The notes below the pieces were generated by a model. It did no database searches. It was not told where the DNA came from and was given only the letters and a program-made list of their open reading frames with translations. 33,640 nucleotides of DNA from Planctomycetota bacterium (GTDB lineage Bacteria > Planctomycetota > J058). The translations under genes were made by a program, and so were the position numbers. Shown piece after piece: positions 13,811 through 20,927 of this stretch (its first letter is position 1; every line of letters starts with the position of its first letter). Location: contig JAHBXY010000103.1 of assembly GCA_019636275.1 (NCBI GenBank), forward strand, positions 1 through 33,640, given 5' to 3'.

Positions 13811-15205
13811 ATGCGCGCGACGATCTTCACCCTCGCGCTCGCGCTCGCCCCGCTCGGCGTCGCGCGCGCCCAGGACGCCCCCGACCCCGACGCGGTCCTG
13901 CGCCAGCGCAAGCAGACGGCGCTGACCAAGGGCGTGCGCTGGCTCGCCGAGCAGCAGCAGCCGGACGGCTCGTGGACCTACGACAACTCGCCGCTGCAGC
14001 TCAGCGTCTACCCCATGACCCAGGGCGTGACGGCGCTGTGCGCCTTCGCCCTGCTCAAGTGCGGCGTCGAGCCGGCCGACCCGGTGATCGAGAAGGCCTT
14101 CGCGTTCATCCGCGCCCAGGAGCTCCAGCACACCTACTCGGTGAGCTGCGTCCTCCTGGCGATCGAGGCCAAGACCAACTACGAGCCGCCGCCCGAGGAG
14201 GAGCGCGCCCAGACGGGCGAGCGCCGCCGCGCCCCGCGCGGCGCCGGGCGCAACCCGCAGGACATGGAGCTGGCGCGCCGCTGCGTCGAGTTCCTCCGCG
14301 CCCACCAGCAGGTGGGCCTGTGGCGCTACCCGTCGGGCTCGCAGGAGGACGTGTCGAACACGCAGTACGCCCTCCTGGCCCTCGACGCCGCCGAGCGGCT
14401 CGGGATCAACGTGCCCAAGGAGGTCTACGAGAAGGTGGCCCTGCGCCTGCTCGAGGGGCAGGAGAAGGAGGGCGACCCCGTCCCGCAGTTCCCCGTGCCC
14501 GGGGCCGACAGGACCTTCCGCGAGCTGAAGAAGATCCAGCAGGAGCTCGAGAACGAGATCCGCACCCTCGAGCGCCGCTTCCGAAAGGACCCGGCCGAGC
14601 GCGACAAGGAGGGCAAGAACCTCGACGACCACATGCAGACCGCCGAGCGCGGCGCCGCCCGACGGATCCTCGAGTCGAACGAGCGCCGCCCCATGCACGC
14701 CCGCGGGTGGGCCTACTTCCTCCCCGGCACGGGCGGGCAGATGTGGCAGACGACGACCAACGGGAGCATGACGGCGTCGGCGGTCGCGGCGCTGTTCATC
14801 TGCAAGGCGCAGCTCGAGGGGACCCCGCGCTGGGAGCGCGAGCTCAAGCCGCGCGTCGACCAGGCCCTGCGCGACGGGGCGGCGTGGCTGGCCAAGAACT
14901 ACTCGGTCACGTCGAACCCCGGCGCCGACAAGCACCTCTTCTACTACCTCTACGGCTTCGAGCGGGCCGGGATCCTCGGCCTGATCGGCCGCTTCGGCGA
15001 CCACGACTGGTATCAGGACGGCTGCGAGCTGTTCCTCGCCCGCCAGGACGCCAGCGGCATGTGGAACGCGGGCTTCCAGGGCACCTCGGGGCCCGTCCCC
15101 GACACCTGCTTCGGCCTCCTGTTCCTGGCCCGCGGCACGACGCCCGTGATCAAGGTGCCCCGCCGCGTGATGACCGGCGGCGACAACTACGGAAGACCGC
15201 GCTAG
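13811..15205 (+). CDS. Exported prenyltransferase/squalene-oxidase-repeat protein
   Basis: 464 residues from ATG at 13811, preceded by AGGAGGG. The N-terminus is a Sec signal peptide (MRATIFTLALALAPLGVARA, cleavage before QDAPDP). The mature part is an alpha/alpha toroid of the prenyltransferase/squalene-oxidase repeat type. Repeat hallmarks include GVRWLAEQQQPDGSWTYDNS (about 40-59), CVEFLRAHQQVGLWRYPSGS, SNTQYALLALDAAERLG, GAAWLAKNYSV and FLARQDASGMWNAGF. A charged insert at about 225-290 (RELKKIQQELENEIRTLERR) looks like a coiled-coil hairpin. Planctomycetes encode many exported proteins of this type with no known enzyme activity. Cyclase activity is unlikely: it is exported and I find no DDTA- or DCTAE-like motif. 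The stop is followed within two bases by a dispersed repeat. Confidence 0.85.
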   Translation: MRATIFTLALALAPLGVARAQDAPDPDAVLRQRKQTALTKGVRWLAEQQQPDGSWTYDNSPLQLSVYPMTQGVTALCAFALLKCGVEPADPVIEKAFAFIRAQELQHTYSVSCVLLAIEAKTNYEPPPEEERAQTGERRRAPRGAGRNPQDMELARRCVEFLRAHQQVGLWRYPSGSQEDVSNTQYALLALDAAERLGINVPKEVYEKVALRLLEGQEKEGDPVPQFPVPGADRTFRELKKIQQELENEIRTLERRFRKDPAERDKEGKNLDDHMQTAERGAARRILESNERRPMHARGWAYFLPGTGGQMWQTTTNGSMTASAVAALFICKAQLEGTPRWERELKPRVDQALRDGAAWLAKNYSVTSNPGADKHLFYYLYGFERAGILGLIGRFGDHDWYQDGCELFLARQDASGMWNAGFQGTSGPVPDTCFGLLFLARGTTPVIKVPRRVMTGGDNYGRPR

Positions 15206-15206
15206 T

Positions 15207-15457
15207 GTGATCGACGGCTGCGGCCGCGGATGCCGGGCGAGGGGGGGCGCGCGCGGGTCCTCGGTGTGGCCCGCCTTCGCAAGCTCCGTCCCGCGGCTGC
15301 GGGCCGCAGCCCAGCGGCCCCTATCGCTCGCGACCGTCCGCAGCCGCGGGCCTCTCGCTTGCTCCGGCGGCCCACCGGGGATCCGGCGATCGATACGACC
15401 CGCGCGCGCTCCCCCCTCGCCTCGGCCTCCGCGCCCTCGCCTCGCTCGTCGCTCCGT
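15207..15457 (+). repeat. Dispersed 3'-end repeat, copy A (with internal extra segment)
   Basis: This begins two bases after the TAG stop of the prenyltransferase-repeat gene. Positions 15211-15233 are identical over 23 bases to the reverse complement of 27848-27870, and similarity continues through a GGGCGCGCGCG tract. A second block, from GATACGAC (about 15393) through two CTCGCCTC runs to about 15457, matches the far half of the other copy. About 130 bases lying between the two blocks here are absent from the other copy. That extra segment contains the inverted repeat at 15290-15350. Confidence 0.7.
15290..15350. repeat. Perfect 13-base inverted repeat with competing local hairpin
   Basis: CCCGCGGCTGCGG (15290-15302) and CCGCAGCCGCGGG (15338-15350) are exact reverse complements with a 35-base loop. 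The left arm can instead pair locally: GGCTGCGG-G-CCGCAGCC (15295-15311) is a near-perfect palindrome. The two folds are mutually exclusive, as in attenuators. Confidence 0.65.
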
Positions 15458-15483
15458 TCCGCCCGTGAACCCCGGCTTCGGAA

Positions 15484-15526
15484 GGCGGACAAAGAGGTCC
15501 GCCAGTTCGCGTGGCACGAAGCGAAC
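15484..15526 (+). promoter_or_regulatory. Two tandem hairpins upstream of the NuiA-like gene
   Basis: GGCGGAC-aaagag-GTCCGCC (15484-15503) is followed after one base by GTTCGC-gtggcacgaa-GCGAAC (15505-15526). A further weak TCACC/GGTGA pairing follows (about 15534-15556). This part is less G+C-rich than its surroundings and ends about 100 bases before the ATG at 15627. It could be an RNA leader or a terminator. No known riboswitch is recognised. The rest of the 15458-15626 spacer shows no gene. Confidence 0.4.
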
Positions 15527-15626
15527 GTGCGTGTCACCTGCGTGAAGAACCGGTGAAGGGCCCTTGCCTGCGCTGCGGTTGCGTGGGGCACGCCGTGTGA
15601 TTCGTGAGGGCGCGGAGACCCTCGCG

Positions 15627-16526
15627 ATGACACGCCTCGCCGCCTCGCTGCTCCTCCTCCTGGCGTTCGCCGGCCCGGGCCTCGCCGCCCCCGACGTGTC
15701 GGGCGCGTGGGACCTGATCGGCCAGGACGCCGTCGGCCGCTACCGCGGCACGGCCACCCTCACGCAGGACGCGCAGGGGCGCGTCCAGGGCACGCTCACG
15801 CTGGAGTACGTGCGCTGGTCGTGGTCGGCGCGGGGCTACGTGTCGAACGGCCGCTTCGGCGCGGCGCGGCTCAGCGGCCGGGTGCAGGGCGACCACCTGA
15901 CCGGGGTGCGGCGCGTCGACGCCGGGCTGGCCGGGTCGCTCGGCCTGGGCGGGCCGCTGCAGAGCTCGATCCGTTACCGCGTCTTCGAGCGAGGCGGCCG
16001 GCTGACGGCGATCCGCGGCGGGCACTCGAACGGCCGCGCCTGGGAGCAGCTCCACGCGCATCGGCCGGCGTCGTCGACGCGCGACCAGGACCTGCTGCGC
16101 CTGCGCGCCGACCTCGAGGCCGCGACGTCCGGCATGCTGTGGATGAGCGAGTCGGACCACCCCTTCTCGTGGGTGCAGCTCGACGGCGCCGCCGACGGCG
16201 TGCGGAGCGTCGCCGACTTCAAGGCGGCCCTGGGCGTCGAGGCCACGCGCCCGGCCGAGGAGCGCACGCTGGCGGCGACCTTCGGCTGGCGCACCCAGCA
16301 TCAGCCCGACGAGACCCCCGAGGAGGCGGCCGAGGTCGAGCGCTACGTGCGGCTCCAGGCGCTCCTGCAGGCCCGGCTCACCGACGTCCGCGTCTACCGC
16401 GTGGCCCCGCCCGGGGCGGCCGGATCGTCCAACGGCGACCTCTTCGGCGCGATCGACGTCTACATCGTCGGGCGCAACGCCCACGGCGATCTCGTCGGCC
16501 TGCGGACGGTGTCCGTCGAGACTTGA
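15627..16526 (+). CDS. Exported two-part protein with C-terminal nuclease-A-inhibitor (NuiA)-like domain
   Basis: 299 residues from ATG at 15627. The frame is open upstream to 15564, but this ATG begins a clean signal peptide (MTRLAASLLLLLAFAGPGLA, cleavage before APDVSG). The first mature part (about 22-135) looks like a small beta domain: SGAWDLIGQDAVGRYRGTAT, GTLTLEYVRWSWSARG, LSGRVQGDHLTG. The C-terminal part (about 150-299) has the hallmarks of the NuiA family: GMLWMSESDHPFSWVQLDG near the start, and IDVYIVGRNAHGDLVGLRT followed by VSVET at the very end. NuiA of Anabaena blocks the sugar-nonspecific nuclease NucA. Several family members occur without a known nuclease partner, and no nuclease is visible nearby. 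Export of this domain is unusual and fits a periplasmic target (inference). The signal peptide and the NuiA-like ends are read directly; the middle domain is not recognised. Confidence 0.78.
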   Translation: MTRLAASLLLLLAFAGPGLAAPDVSGAWDLIGQDAVGRYRGTATLTQDAQGRVQGTLTLEYVRWSWSARGYVSNGRFGAARLSGRVQGDHLTGVRRVDAGLAGSLGLGGPLQSSIRYRVFERGGRLTAIRGGHSNGRAWEQLHAHRPASSTRDQDLLRLRADLEAATSGMLWMSESDHPFSWVQLDGAADGVRSVADFKAALGVEATRPAEERTLAATFGWRTQHQPDETPEEAAEVERYVRLQALLQARLTDVRVYRVAPPGAAGSSNGDLFGAIDVYIVGRNAHGDLVGLRTVSVET

Positions 16527-16628
16527 CCCGACTCCGGCGCGGTCCCATCCCCGGCCGGCCGTGTGGTATCACTCCTCCCCGCGGCCGCCGGGCTCCGCTC
16601 CAGGAGCCGGCCTCCCGCGGGGGGTGCC

Positions 16629-17717
16629 ATGTTCCAGCTGAGGGTCCTCTCTGGCTCGAAGGCCGGCCAGGTCTTCCAGCTCGCGCCCGGTCAGCCCTTC
16701 GTCGTCGGGCGCGGCGCCGAGGCCAACCTGTCGGTGCCCGACGACCCGACCCTCTCCCGCAACCACGCCGACGTCGTCATCGAGGGCGGGCAGGCGGTCC
16801 TGCGCAACCGCTCGCAGCACGGGTCGCTGGTCGGCGGGCAGGTCGTCCAGGGCCAGGCGCCCGTGGCGCTCGGCCAGGAGTTCCAGGTCGGCGGCACGCG
16901 CCTGGTGCTCGAGCCCATGGCCGGCGGCGCGGCCGCGGCGCCGGTCGGCGGCCCCGTCGGGGCGGCGTCGGGCGGCGGCGGCGGCGGCCCGAAGGTCGAC
17001 GCGGGCGCGGCCTTCGCGGCGGCGGCCAAGTTCGGCGGCGACGGCGGCCAGGCGAAGATCGAGCACTCGGGCCCCGGCTTCCCCTTCGGCGACCTGGTCA
17101 AGGGCGGCATCTCGGTCGTCAAGGCGAACCTGATGGCGTCGCTGGCGCTATCGGCGCCGCTCGGCCTCCTGATCCTCGTGCAGGTCGGGCTCTCGTTCGG
17201 GGCGCGCTTCATGCCAGGGATCGTGGCGATGATCCTCGGCTTCACGCTCATGGGCGTCGGCCTGCTCTACAGCCTGGCCTCCCCGCTGCTCTTCACGAAC
17301 TACCTCGCCGCGGTGAAGGAGTTCCAGTCGAGCGGCAAGCCGATCGGGATCGGCGACCTGCTGAAGTTCAACGACATCGTGAACCGCTACATCACGATGT
17401 TCATCGTCGGCATCGCCGCGGGGTGCTGCTTCCTCCTCGGCCCGATCGTCGCCTGGGCGATCCCGATCATCGTGGACAAGCCGGGGATCGGCTTCGCCAA
17501 CGCCCTCAAGGCCTCGGTCGCGTTCGGCAAGAAGAACTACGTCCCCACCTTCATCCTGTTCATCATCCTCGGCATCGTGAACTCGATCGGGATGATGCTC
17601 TGCGGCCTGGGGGTGCTGATCACCATGCCGGCGGTCAACGTCGCGTTCTTCCTCGCCTACGACCTCAAGCGCGACGAGGTGGCCGCCGCGGCGGCCGAGT
17701 CCGGGGTCTCCCTCTGA
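16629..17717 (+). CDS. FHA-domain membrane protein
   Basis: 362 residues from ATG at 16629, which starts the FHA fold directly. Residues 1-95 form an FHA domain with G27-R28 (FVVGRG), S43-R44-N45-H46 (LSRNHAD), and N60 with the following RSQHGS turn. These residues bind phosphothreonine. A Gly/Ala linker (about 100-130) and a short amphipathic region lead to a C-terminal membrane domain with about four or five helices: ASLALSAPLGLLILVQVGLS, IVAMILGFTLMGVGLLYSLA, FIVGIAAGCCFLLGPIVAWA, FILFIILGIVNSIGMM and VAFFLAYDLKRDE. The membrane part has the look of the DUF975/DUF4013-type helical proteins. It is probably a membrane docking site for a Thr-phosphorylated partner, and the Ser/Thr kinases in this window are candidate sources of that phosphate (inference). 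A perfect hairpin follows 27 bases after the stop. Confidence 0.85.
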   Translation: MFQLRVLSGSKAGQVFQLAPGQPFVVGRGAEANLSVPDDPTLSRNHADVVIEGGQAVLRNRSQHGSLVGGQVVQGQAPVALGQEFQVGGTRLVLEPMAGGAAAAPVGGPVGAASGGGGGGPKVDAGAAFAAAAKFGGDGGQAKIEHSGPGFPFGDLVKGGISVVKANLMASLALSAPLGLLILVQVGLSFGARFMPGIVAMILGFTLMGVGLLYSLASPLLFTNYLAAVKEFQSSGKPIGIGDLLKFNDIVNRYITMFIVGIAAGCCFLLGPIVAWAIPIIVDKPGIGFANALKASVAFGKKNYVPTFILFIILGIVNSIGMMLCGLGVLITMPAVNVAFFLAYDLKRDEVAAAAAESGVSL

Positions 17718-17731
17718 GCGACCTCGCTCGG

Positions 17732-17737
17732 TAGGCT
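17732..17737 (+). promoter_or_regulatory. -10-like hexamer TAGGCT just before a perfect hairpin
   Basis: TAGGCT ends six bases before the first base of the hairpin at 17744-17774. If it is a -10, the transcript of the next gene (GTG at 17800) would begin with that hairpin. Confidence 0.35.
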
Positions 17738-17743
17738 CCAGCG

Positions 17744-17774
17744 GCGAGGCCCGTGACCCGGTCACGGGCCTCGC
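17744..17774 (+). terminator. Perfect 14-base-pair hairpin with 3-base loop
   Basis: GCGAGGCCCGTGAC (17744-17757), loop CCG, GTCACGGGCCTCGC (17761-17774). It sits 27 bases after the FHA gene stop, so it may be a terminator, but no T-run follows. It also lies at the spacing expected for a 5' end set by TAGGCT (17732-17737), so a 5' stabilising hairpin for the next message is an alternative. Confidence 0.6.
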
Positions 17775-17799
17775 GCGGTCTCCGGCCGGAGGTGCGCCC

Positions 17800-19188
17800 G
17801 TGGACTGGCTCCCGATCGTCGTCGTGGGCGCCCTGCTCCTGCTGGGGCTGTGGGCGCTGATCTACACCGCGCCGGGCACCGGCGGCGAGTCGGAGGAGCG
17901 GGCGCGCCGCCAGGCGCTCGCGGCGGCGGCGTCGCGCCGGCTCGCCGAGGCCTACGACCCCGAGCGCCCGCTGGTCCTCGTCGTGGGCCGCGCCCCGGCG
18001 GCCGACCTGCGCGCCTGGGTCCAGGGCGGCGCCCGCGTCGAGGACCCGCGCGCGCTCCCGGTCGCCGGGGGCCAGGACCTGCTCGACGTGCTCTCGGCGG
18101 CGACCGGCGAGGAGCTGCCGCGGGTCACGGCCCGCGACGCCGACGTCGACGCCCACAAGGCGCCGACGTTCGACGAGGTCCAGCACCCGCTCGCCGGGCG
18201 GATCGACCTCGTCGAGGCCGCGCCCCTGGCCGACGCCCTCCGGCCGCTCCTGCGCCGCTGGCAGGGCGACGGTCGGGCCGACCTCGAGGGGGCCCTGGCC
18301 GAGTTCCTCGAGGGCGGCGACGACGCCGCGGCGACGGCGCGCGAGGCGCTCGACCTGGTCGCGGCGCTCCTCCAGGCGGCCGAGGCCGCGCCGCCCGGGT
18401 CCTCGCTGGCGCTCGCCTGGCTGCCGGCGCCGGAGCACCTCGACCTGGCGCTCTCCACCCTCGCGCCGCCGCCGCCTGCGCCGCCGCCGGACGCGCCGCC
18501 CGCCGACCTCGACCCGACGCTGGTCGAGGCGACGCTCGGCGCGCTCGCCGCCGAGCTCGAGGCCCGCGGCGTCCGCGCCGGGCGCGACCCCGACGGCGGC
18601 TTCTCCGTCGAGGGCGCGCCGCTGCGCGCGCGCGCCTGGCCCTACGCGCGCGACGGCCAGCGCGTCGCCGTGGCGCTCGAGGTCGAGGCCAACCTCGAGG
18701 GCGAGCGGCGCACCTTCCGCCTGGGCTTCGCCGCCGCCGCGCCGACGCCCGAGCGCGCCCTGCGCCTGGCCCTGGGCCCGGCGGTCGGCCTCGTCCTGCC
18801 GCCGCTCCTCGACGCGGCGGCGCCGCCCCGCGAGGACGTCCTGCGCTGGTCGCCGCCGGCCGGCGGCGACGCGCCCACGTCCTACGAGGTCCACCCGGGC
18901 CCGATCGCCGTCGCCGGCCGCGCAGCGCCCGAGGAGCTCGAGGCGCTCCTCGGCCGGCACCCCTTCCAGGCGGTCAAGGACGCCCTCGGCCCGCACCTCG
19001 GCCGGCGCCTCCACCTGCTCGACCTCCACGCCCACCGGCGCGCCGGCGAGGCGGTCGCCGGGCGGGTGCGCCTCGACGACGCCGACTGGGCGGAAGGGCT
19101 GGCGCCGCTCGCCGCGCTCCCCTGGCCCGACGACGCGCCGCACCTCGGCGTCCGCACCGTCGTCGTCCTCCGCGCGGCCCGCCTTTAG
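17800..19188 (+). CDS. Uncharacterised membrane-anchored protein
   Basis: 462 residues from GTG at 17800, with CGGAGG eight bases upstream. One N-terminal helix (DWLPIVVVGALLLLGLWALI) anchors it, with the rest probably cytoplasmic given the following positively charged ESEERARRQALAAAASRR. The region about 45-215 is acidic and helical. It is followed by a Pro-rich linker (PPPPAPPPDAPPADL, about 225-240) and a C-terminal domain (about 240-462). That domain has strand-like segments YARDGQRVAVALEVEANLEG and RRTFRLGFAAAAPTPE, and ends with LLDLHAHRRAGEAVAGRVRL and DWAEGLAPLAALPWPD. I do not recognise a family with confidence; the C-terminal part resembles bacterial domains of unknown function. Its TAG stop overlaps the TAGACT hexamer in front of MiaE, nine bases from the MiaE start, so the two genes may be expressed together. 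Confidence 0.65.
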   Translation: MDWLPIVVVGALLLLGLWALIYTAPGTGGESEERARRQALAAAASRRLAEAYDPERPLVLVVGRAPAADLRAWVQGGARVEDPRALPVAGGQDLLDVLSAATGEELPRVTARDADVDAHKAPTFDEVQHPLAGRIDLVEAAPLADALRPLLRRWQGDGRADLEGALAEFLEGGDDAAATAREALDLVAALLQAAEAAPPGSSLALAWLPAPEHLDLALSTLAPPPPAPPPDAPPADLDPTLVEATLGALAAELEARGVRAGRDPDGGFSVEGAPLRARAWPYARDGQRVAVALEVEANLEGERRTFRLGFAAAAPTPERALRLALGPAVGLVLPPLLDAAAPPREDVLRWSPPAGGDAPTSYEVHPGPIAVAGRAAPEELEALLGRHPFQAVKDALGPHLGRRLHLLDLHAHRRAGEAVAGRVRLDDADWAEGLAPLAALPWPDDAPHLGVRTVVVLRAARL

Positions 19189-19191
19189 ACT
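19186..19191 (+). promoter_or_regulatory. -10-like hexamer TAGACT at leaderless spacing, overlapping a stop codon
   Basis: TAGACT is followed by GACCCC and then the ATG at 19198. Its TAG is also the stop codon of the preceding gene, so part of the match is forced and the evidence is weaker than at the other sites. Confidence 0.25.
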
Positions 19192-19197
19192 GACCCC

Positions 19198-19764
19198 ATG
19201 CTCCGCGCGCCCACGGACCCGCGCTGGCTCGAGGTGGCCCTCGGCGACTTCGACCGCGTGCTCATGGACCACGCCCACTGCGAGAAGAAGGCCGCCGCGC
19301 AGGCGCTCTCGCTCGTGGCCTCCTACCCCGACCGCGCGCGCCTGGTGCAGCGCTGCGCGCGCCTGGCGCAGGAGGAGCTGGGCCACTTCCGGCAGGTCTA
19401 CGACCGCCTCCTCGCGCGCGGCCTGACCCTCGGCCGCGACCCGGGCGACCCCTACGCGCAGGCGCTCCGGAAGCACCTGCGCCGGAGCGACCCCGGCCGC
19501 CTGACCGACCTCTTGCTCGTGAGCGCCCTGATCGAGGCGCGCTCGTGCGAGCGCCTGGGCCTGCTCGCCGGCGCCCTGCCCGACCCCGACCTGCGCCAGT
19601 TCTACGCCGCGCTCGCCCAGGCCGAGGCCGGCCACGAGAAGCTCTTCGTCGGCCTCGCGCGCGAGTACGACCGCCCGGAGGTCGTGGCCGAGCGCCTCGC
19701 CGCGCTGGCCGAGGCCGAGGCCGACGTCGTGGCGAGCCTGCCGATCGAGCCGCGGGTGCATTGA
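19198..19764 (+). CDS. miaE: tRNA-(ms2io6A) hydroxylase (MiaE-like)
   Basis: 188 residues, a ferritin-like four-helix bundle. The di-iron ligands are all present in order: E29 (DHAHCEKKAA), E60-x-x-H63 (AQEELGHF), E113 (LIEARSCER) and E143-x-x-H146 (QAEAGHEKLF). The DHAHCEKKAA and SALIEARSCERL stretches are characteristic of MiaE, the oxygen-dependent enzyme that hydroxylates the isopentenyl group of ms2i6A37 in tRNAs reading UNN codons. That modification needs MiaA and MiaB, which are not in the window. The short form (about 190 residues) is usual outside the enterobacteria. It lies nine bases after the preceding stop. The start is supported by alignment to the family N-terminus; no ribosome-binding site is visible. 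Confidence 0.93.
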   Translation: MLRAPTDPRWLEVALGDFDRVLMDHAHCEKKAAAQALSLVASYPDRARLVQRCARLAQEELGHFRQVYDRLLARGLTLGRDPGDPYAQALRKHLRRSDPGRLTDLLLVSALIEARSCERLGLLAGALPDPDLRQFYAALAQAEAGHEKLFVGLAREYDRPEVVAERLAALAEAEADVVASLPIEPRVH

Positions 19765-19846
19765 CCGCGCTCGCCGCGAGCTGGCCGCCCTCGAAGTGGC
19801 CGAGCGCGCGAGCGCGCGGGGGACCGCGAACCAACGCGGTGACAGC

Positions 19847-20527
19847 GTGACCGACGGCAGGCTGCGCGAGGCCGAGCGGCGCTGGCGCCAGAGCGGCTCG
19901 GTCGACGACGAGGCCGCCTTCCTGCGCGAGCGCGTCCGCGCCGGCGCCCTCCCGCCGGCGAGGCTCGAGGTGGCCGCCGCCTGCGGTCACCCGGCCGCGG
20001 CGCGGGCGCTGCCGGCGCCGACGCGCGGCCTCTTCGGCCGCGCGCTCGACCGGGCCCGCGAGGCCCTGACGGGCGACGACCCCTGGCGGCGCCTGCGGCG
20101 CTTCGCGCCGGAGGTCAAGGTTCGCGCCGCGTTCGTGATCGCGCGGCCGACGTTCGCCGCGGCGGGGGCGACGGGCGAGGTCGCGGCCGCCGCCACGCGG
20201 GCGCTCGCCGCGACGGAGGCCTGGCTCGAGGCGCCGTCGGAGGCGCGCGCCGCCGCGGCCAGCGAGGCGGCCGCGGACCTGTACGACCTGATCAACCGCG
20301 AGTTCGAGGACGAGGGGAGCGCCGTCGCGGACGCGCTCCAGTGGGCCGGCTGCGTCGCGGCCGCCGCCGATACGATCGAGACCCCCGCCTCCCTGGACAC
20401 CTGCCACCTGGCCGCCGGCGCCGCCCGGGCCCTCGCGCGCGGCGCGGACTCCGCCACGGCCGAGGACGGCGCGGCCGTCTGGCGACTCGCCGCGCAGGAC
20501 CTCGTCGCCTGGGCCCTCGAGGCCTGA
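19847..20527 (+). CDS. Uncharacterised helical protein with the (L/A)ERRWRxxGSVxDEAxxLRERVR motif
   Basis: 226 residues if GTG at 19847 is used; the frame extends to another GTG at 19796 (243 residues), and neither has a good ribosome-binding site. The shorter start is preferred because the protein then begins MTDGRLREAERRWRQSGS. The first ~50 residues (AERRWRQSGS, then DDEAAFLRERVRAGALPP, then RLEVAAACGHPAAARAL) match a motif I know from the N-terminus of many uncharacterised myxobacterial and planctomycete proteins. The remainder is Ala-rich helix, including VRAAFVIARPTFAAAG, ALAATEAWLEAPSEARAAAA and WRLAAQDLVAWALE. Relatives are found beside toxin-like genes in some genomes, but there is no toxin here, so no function is assigned. 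It lies 82 bases after MiaE and converges on the response regulator gene with 19 bases between stops. Confidence 0.65.
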   Translation: MTDGRLREAERRWRQSGSVDDEAAFLRERVRAGALPPARLEVAAACGHPAAARALPAPTRGLFGRALDRAREALTGDDPWRRLRRFAPEVKVRAAFVIARPTFAAAGATGEVAAAATRALAATEAWLEAPSEARAAAASEAAADLYDLINREFEDEGSAVADALQWAGCVAAAADTIETPASLDTCHLAAGAARALARGADSATAEDGAAVWRLAAQDLVAWALEA

Positions 20528-20546
20528 TCGCCGGACGCGCTCGAGG

Positions 20547-20927
20547 TCAGGGGCTCGCGCCGTCGTCGTCGGCGACGGCCTCGCGCACGAGGTCGAGCAG
20601 CTCCTGCACCCCGAACGGCTTGGCGAGCCAGCGCGGCAGCCCCACCGCCTCGGCGCGCGCCTGCGGGTCCTCCGCCGCGGTCACGAGGACGACCCACGCG
20701 CCGGGGGGCGCCGCGCGTCGCACCTCCGCGATGCAGCGCGCGGGCTCCATGCCCGGCATGAAGTAGTCCACGAGGACCAGGCGCACGCGCTCCCGGGCCA
20801 GGACCTCGAGCCCCGCGCGGCAGGTGGCCGCCTGCAGCGCCGTGACGCCCATGTCCTCCATGAGCAGGCACACCAGCTCGCGGTAGGTGTCGTCGTCGTC
20901 GATCACGAGCGCGGCCGCGCGCGTCAC
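20547..20927 (-). CDS. Single-domain response regulator paired with the adjacent histidine kinase
   Basis: 126 residues forming a lone receiver domain. The acidic pocket is D10-D11-D12 (VIDDDDTYRE), the phospho-acceptor is D54 in LVLVDYFMPGM, the switch Thr is T83 (VLVTAAED), and the conserved Lys is K103 in LAKPFG. All needed residues are there. The usual D-x-x-M-P-G-M-x-G reads DYFMPGMEP here, so the Gly after the loop is lost, which is a mild departure. The start ATG overlaps the TGA of the histidine kinase gene (ATGA, 20924-20927), so translation is coupled and the two form a pair. It has no output domain, so the signal must pass on by protein contact. Confidence 0.9.
   Translation of the reverse strand: MTRAAALVIDDDDTYRELVCLLMEDMGVTALQAATCRAGLEVLARERVRLVLVDYFMPGMEPARCIAEVRRAAPPGAWVVLVTAAEDPQARAEAVGLPRWLAKPFGVQELLDLVREAVADDDGASP

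Noticed and set aside
15207..15545. Small protein gene in the spacer after the prenyltransferase-repeat gene
   Set aside because: Composition is Arg/Pro/Ser/Ala with no domain pattern, and the open frame spans repeat and hairpin DNA. Only the first ~9 codons resemble the frame in the other repeat copy.
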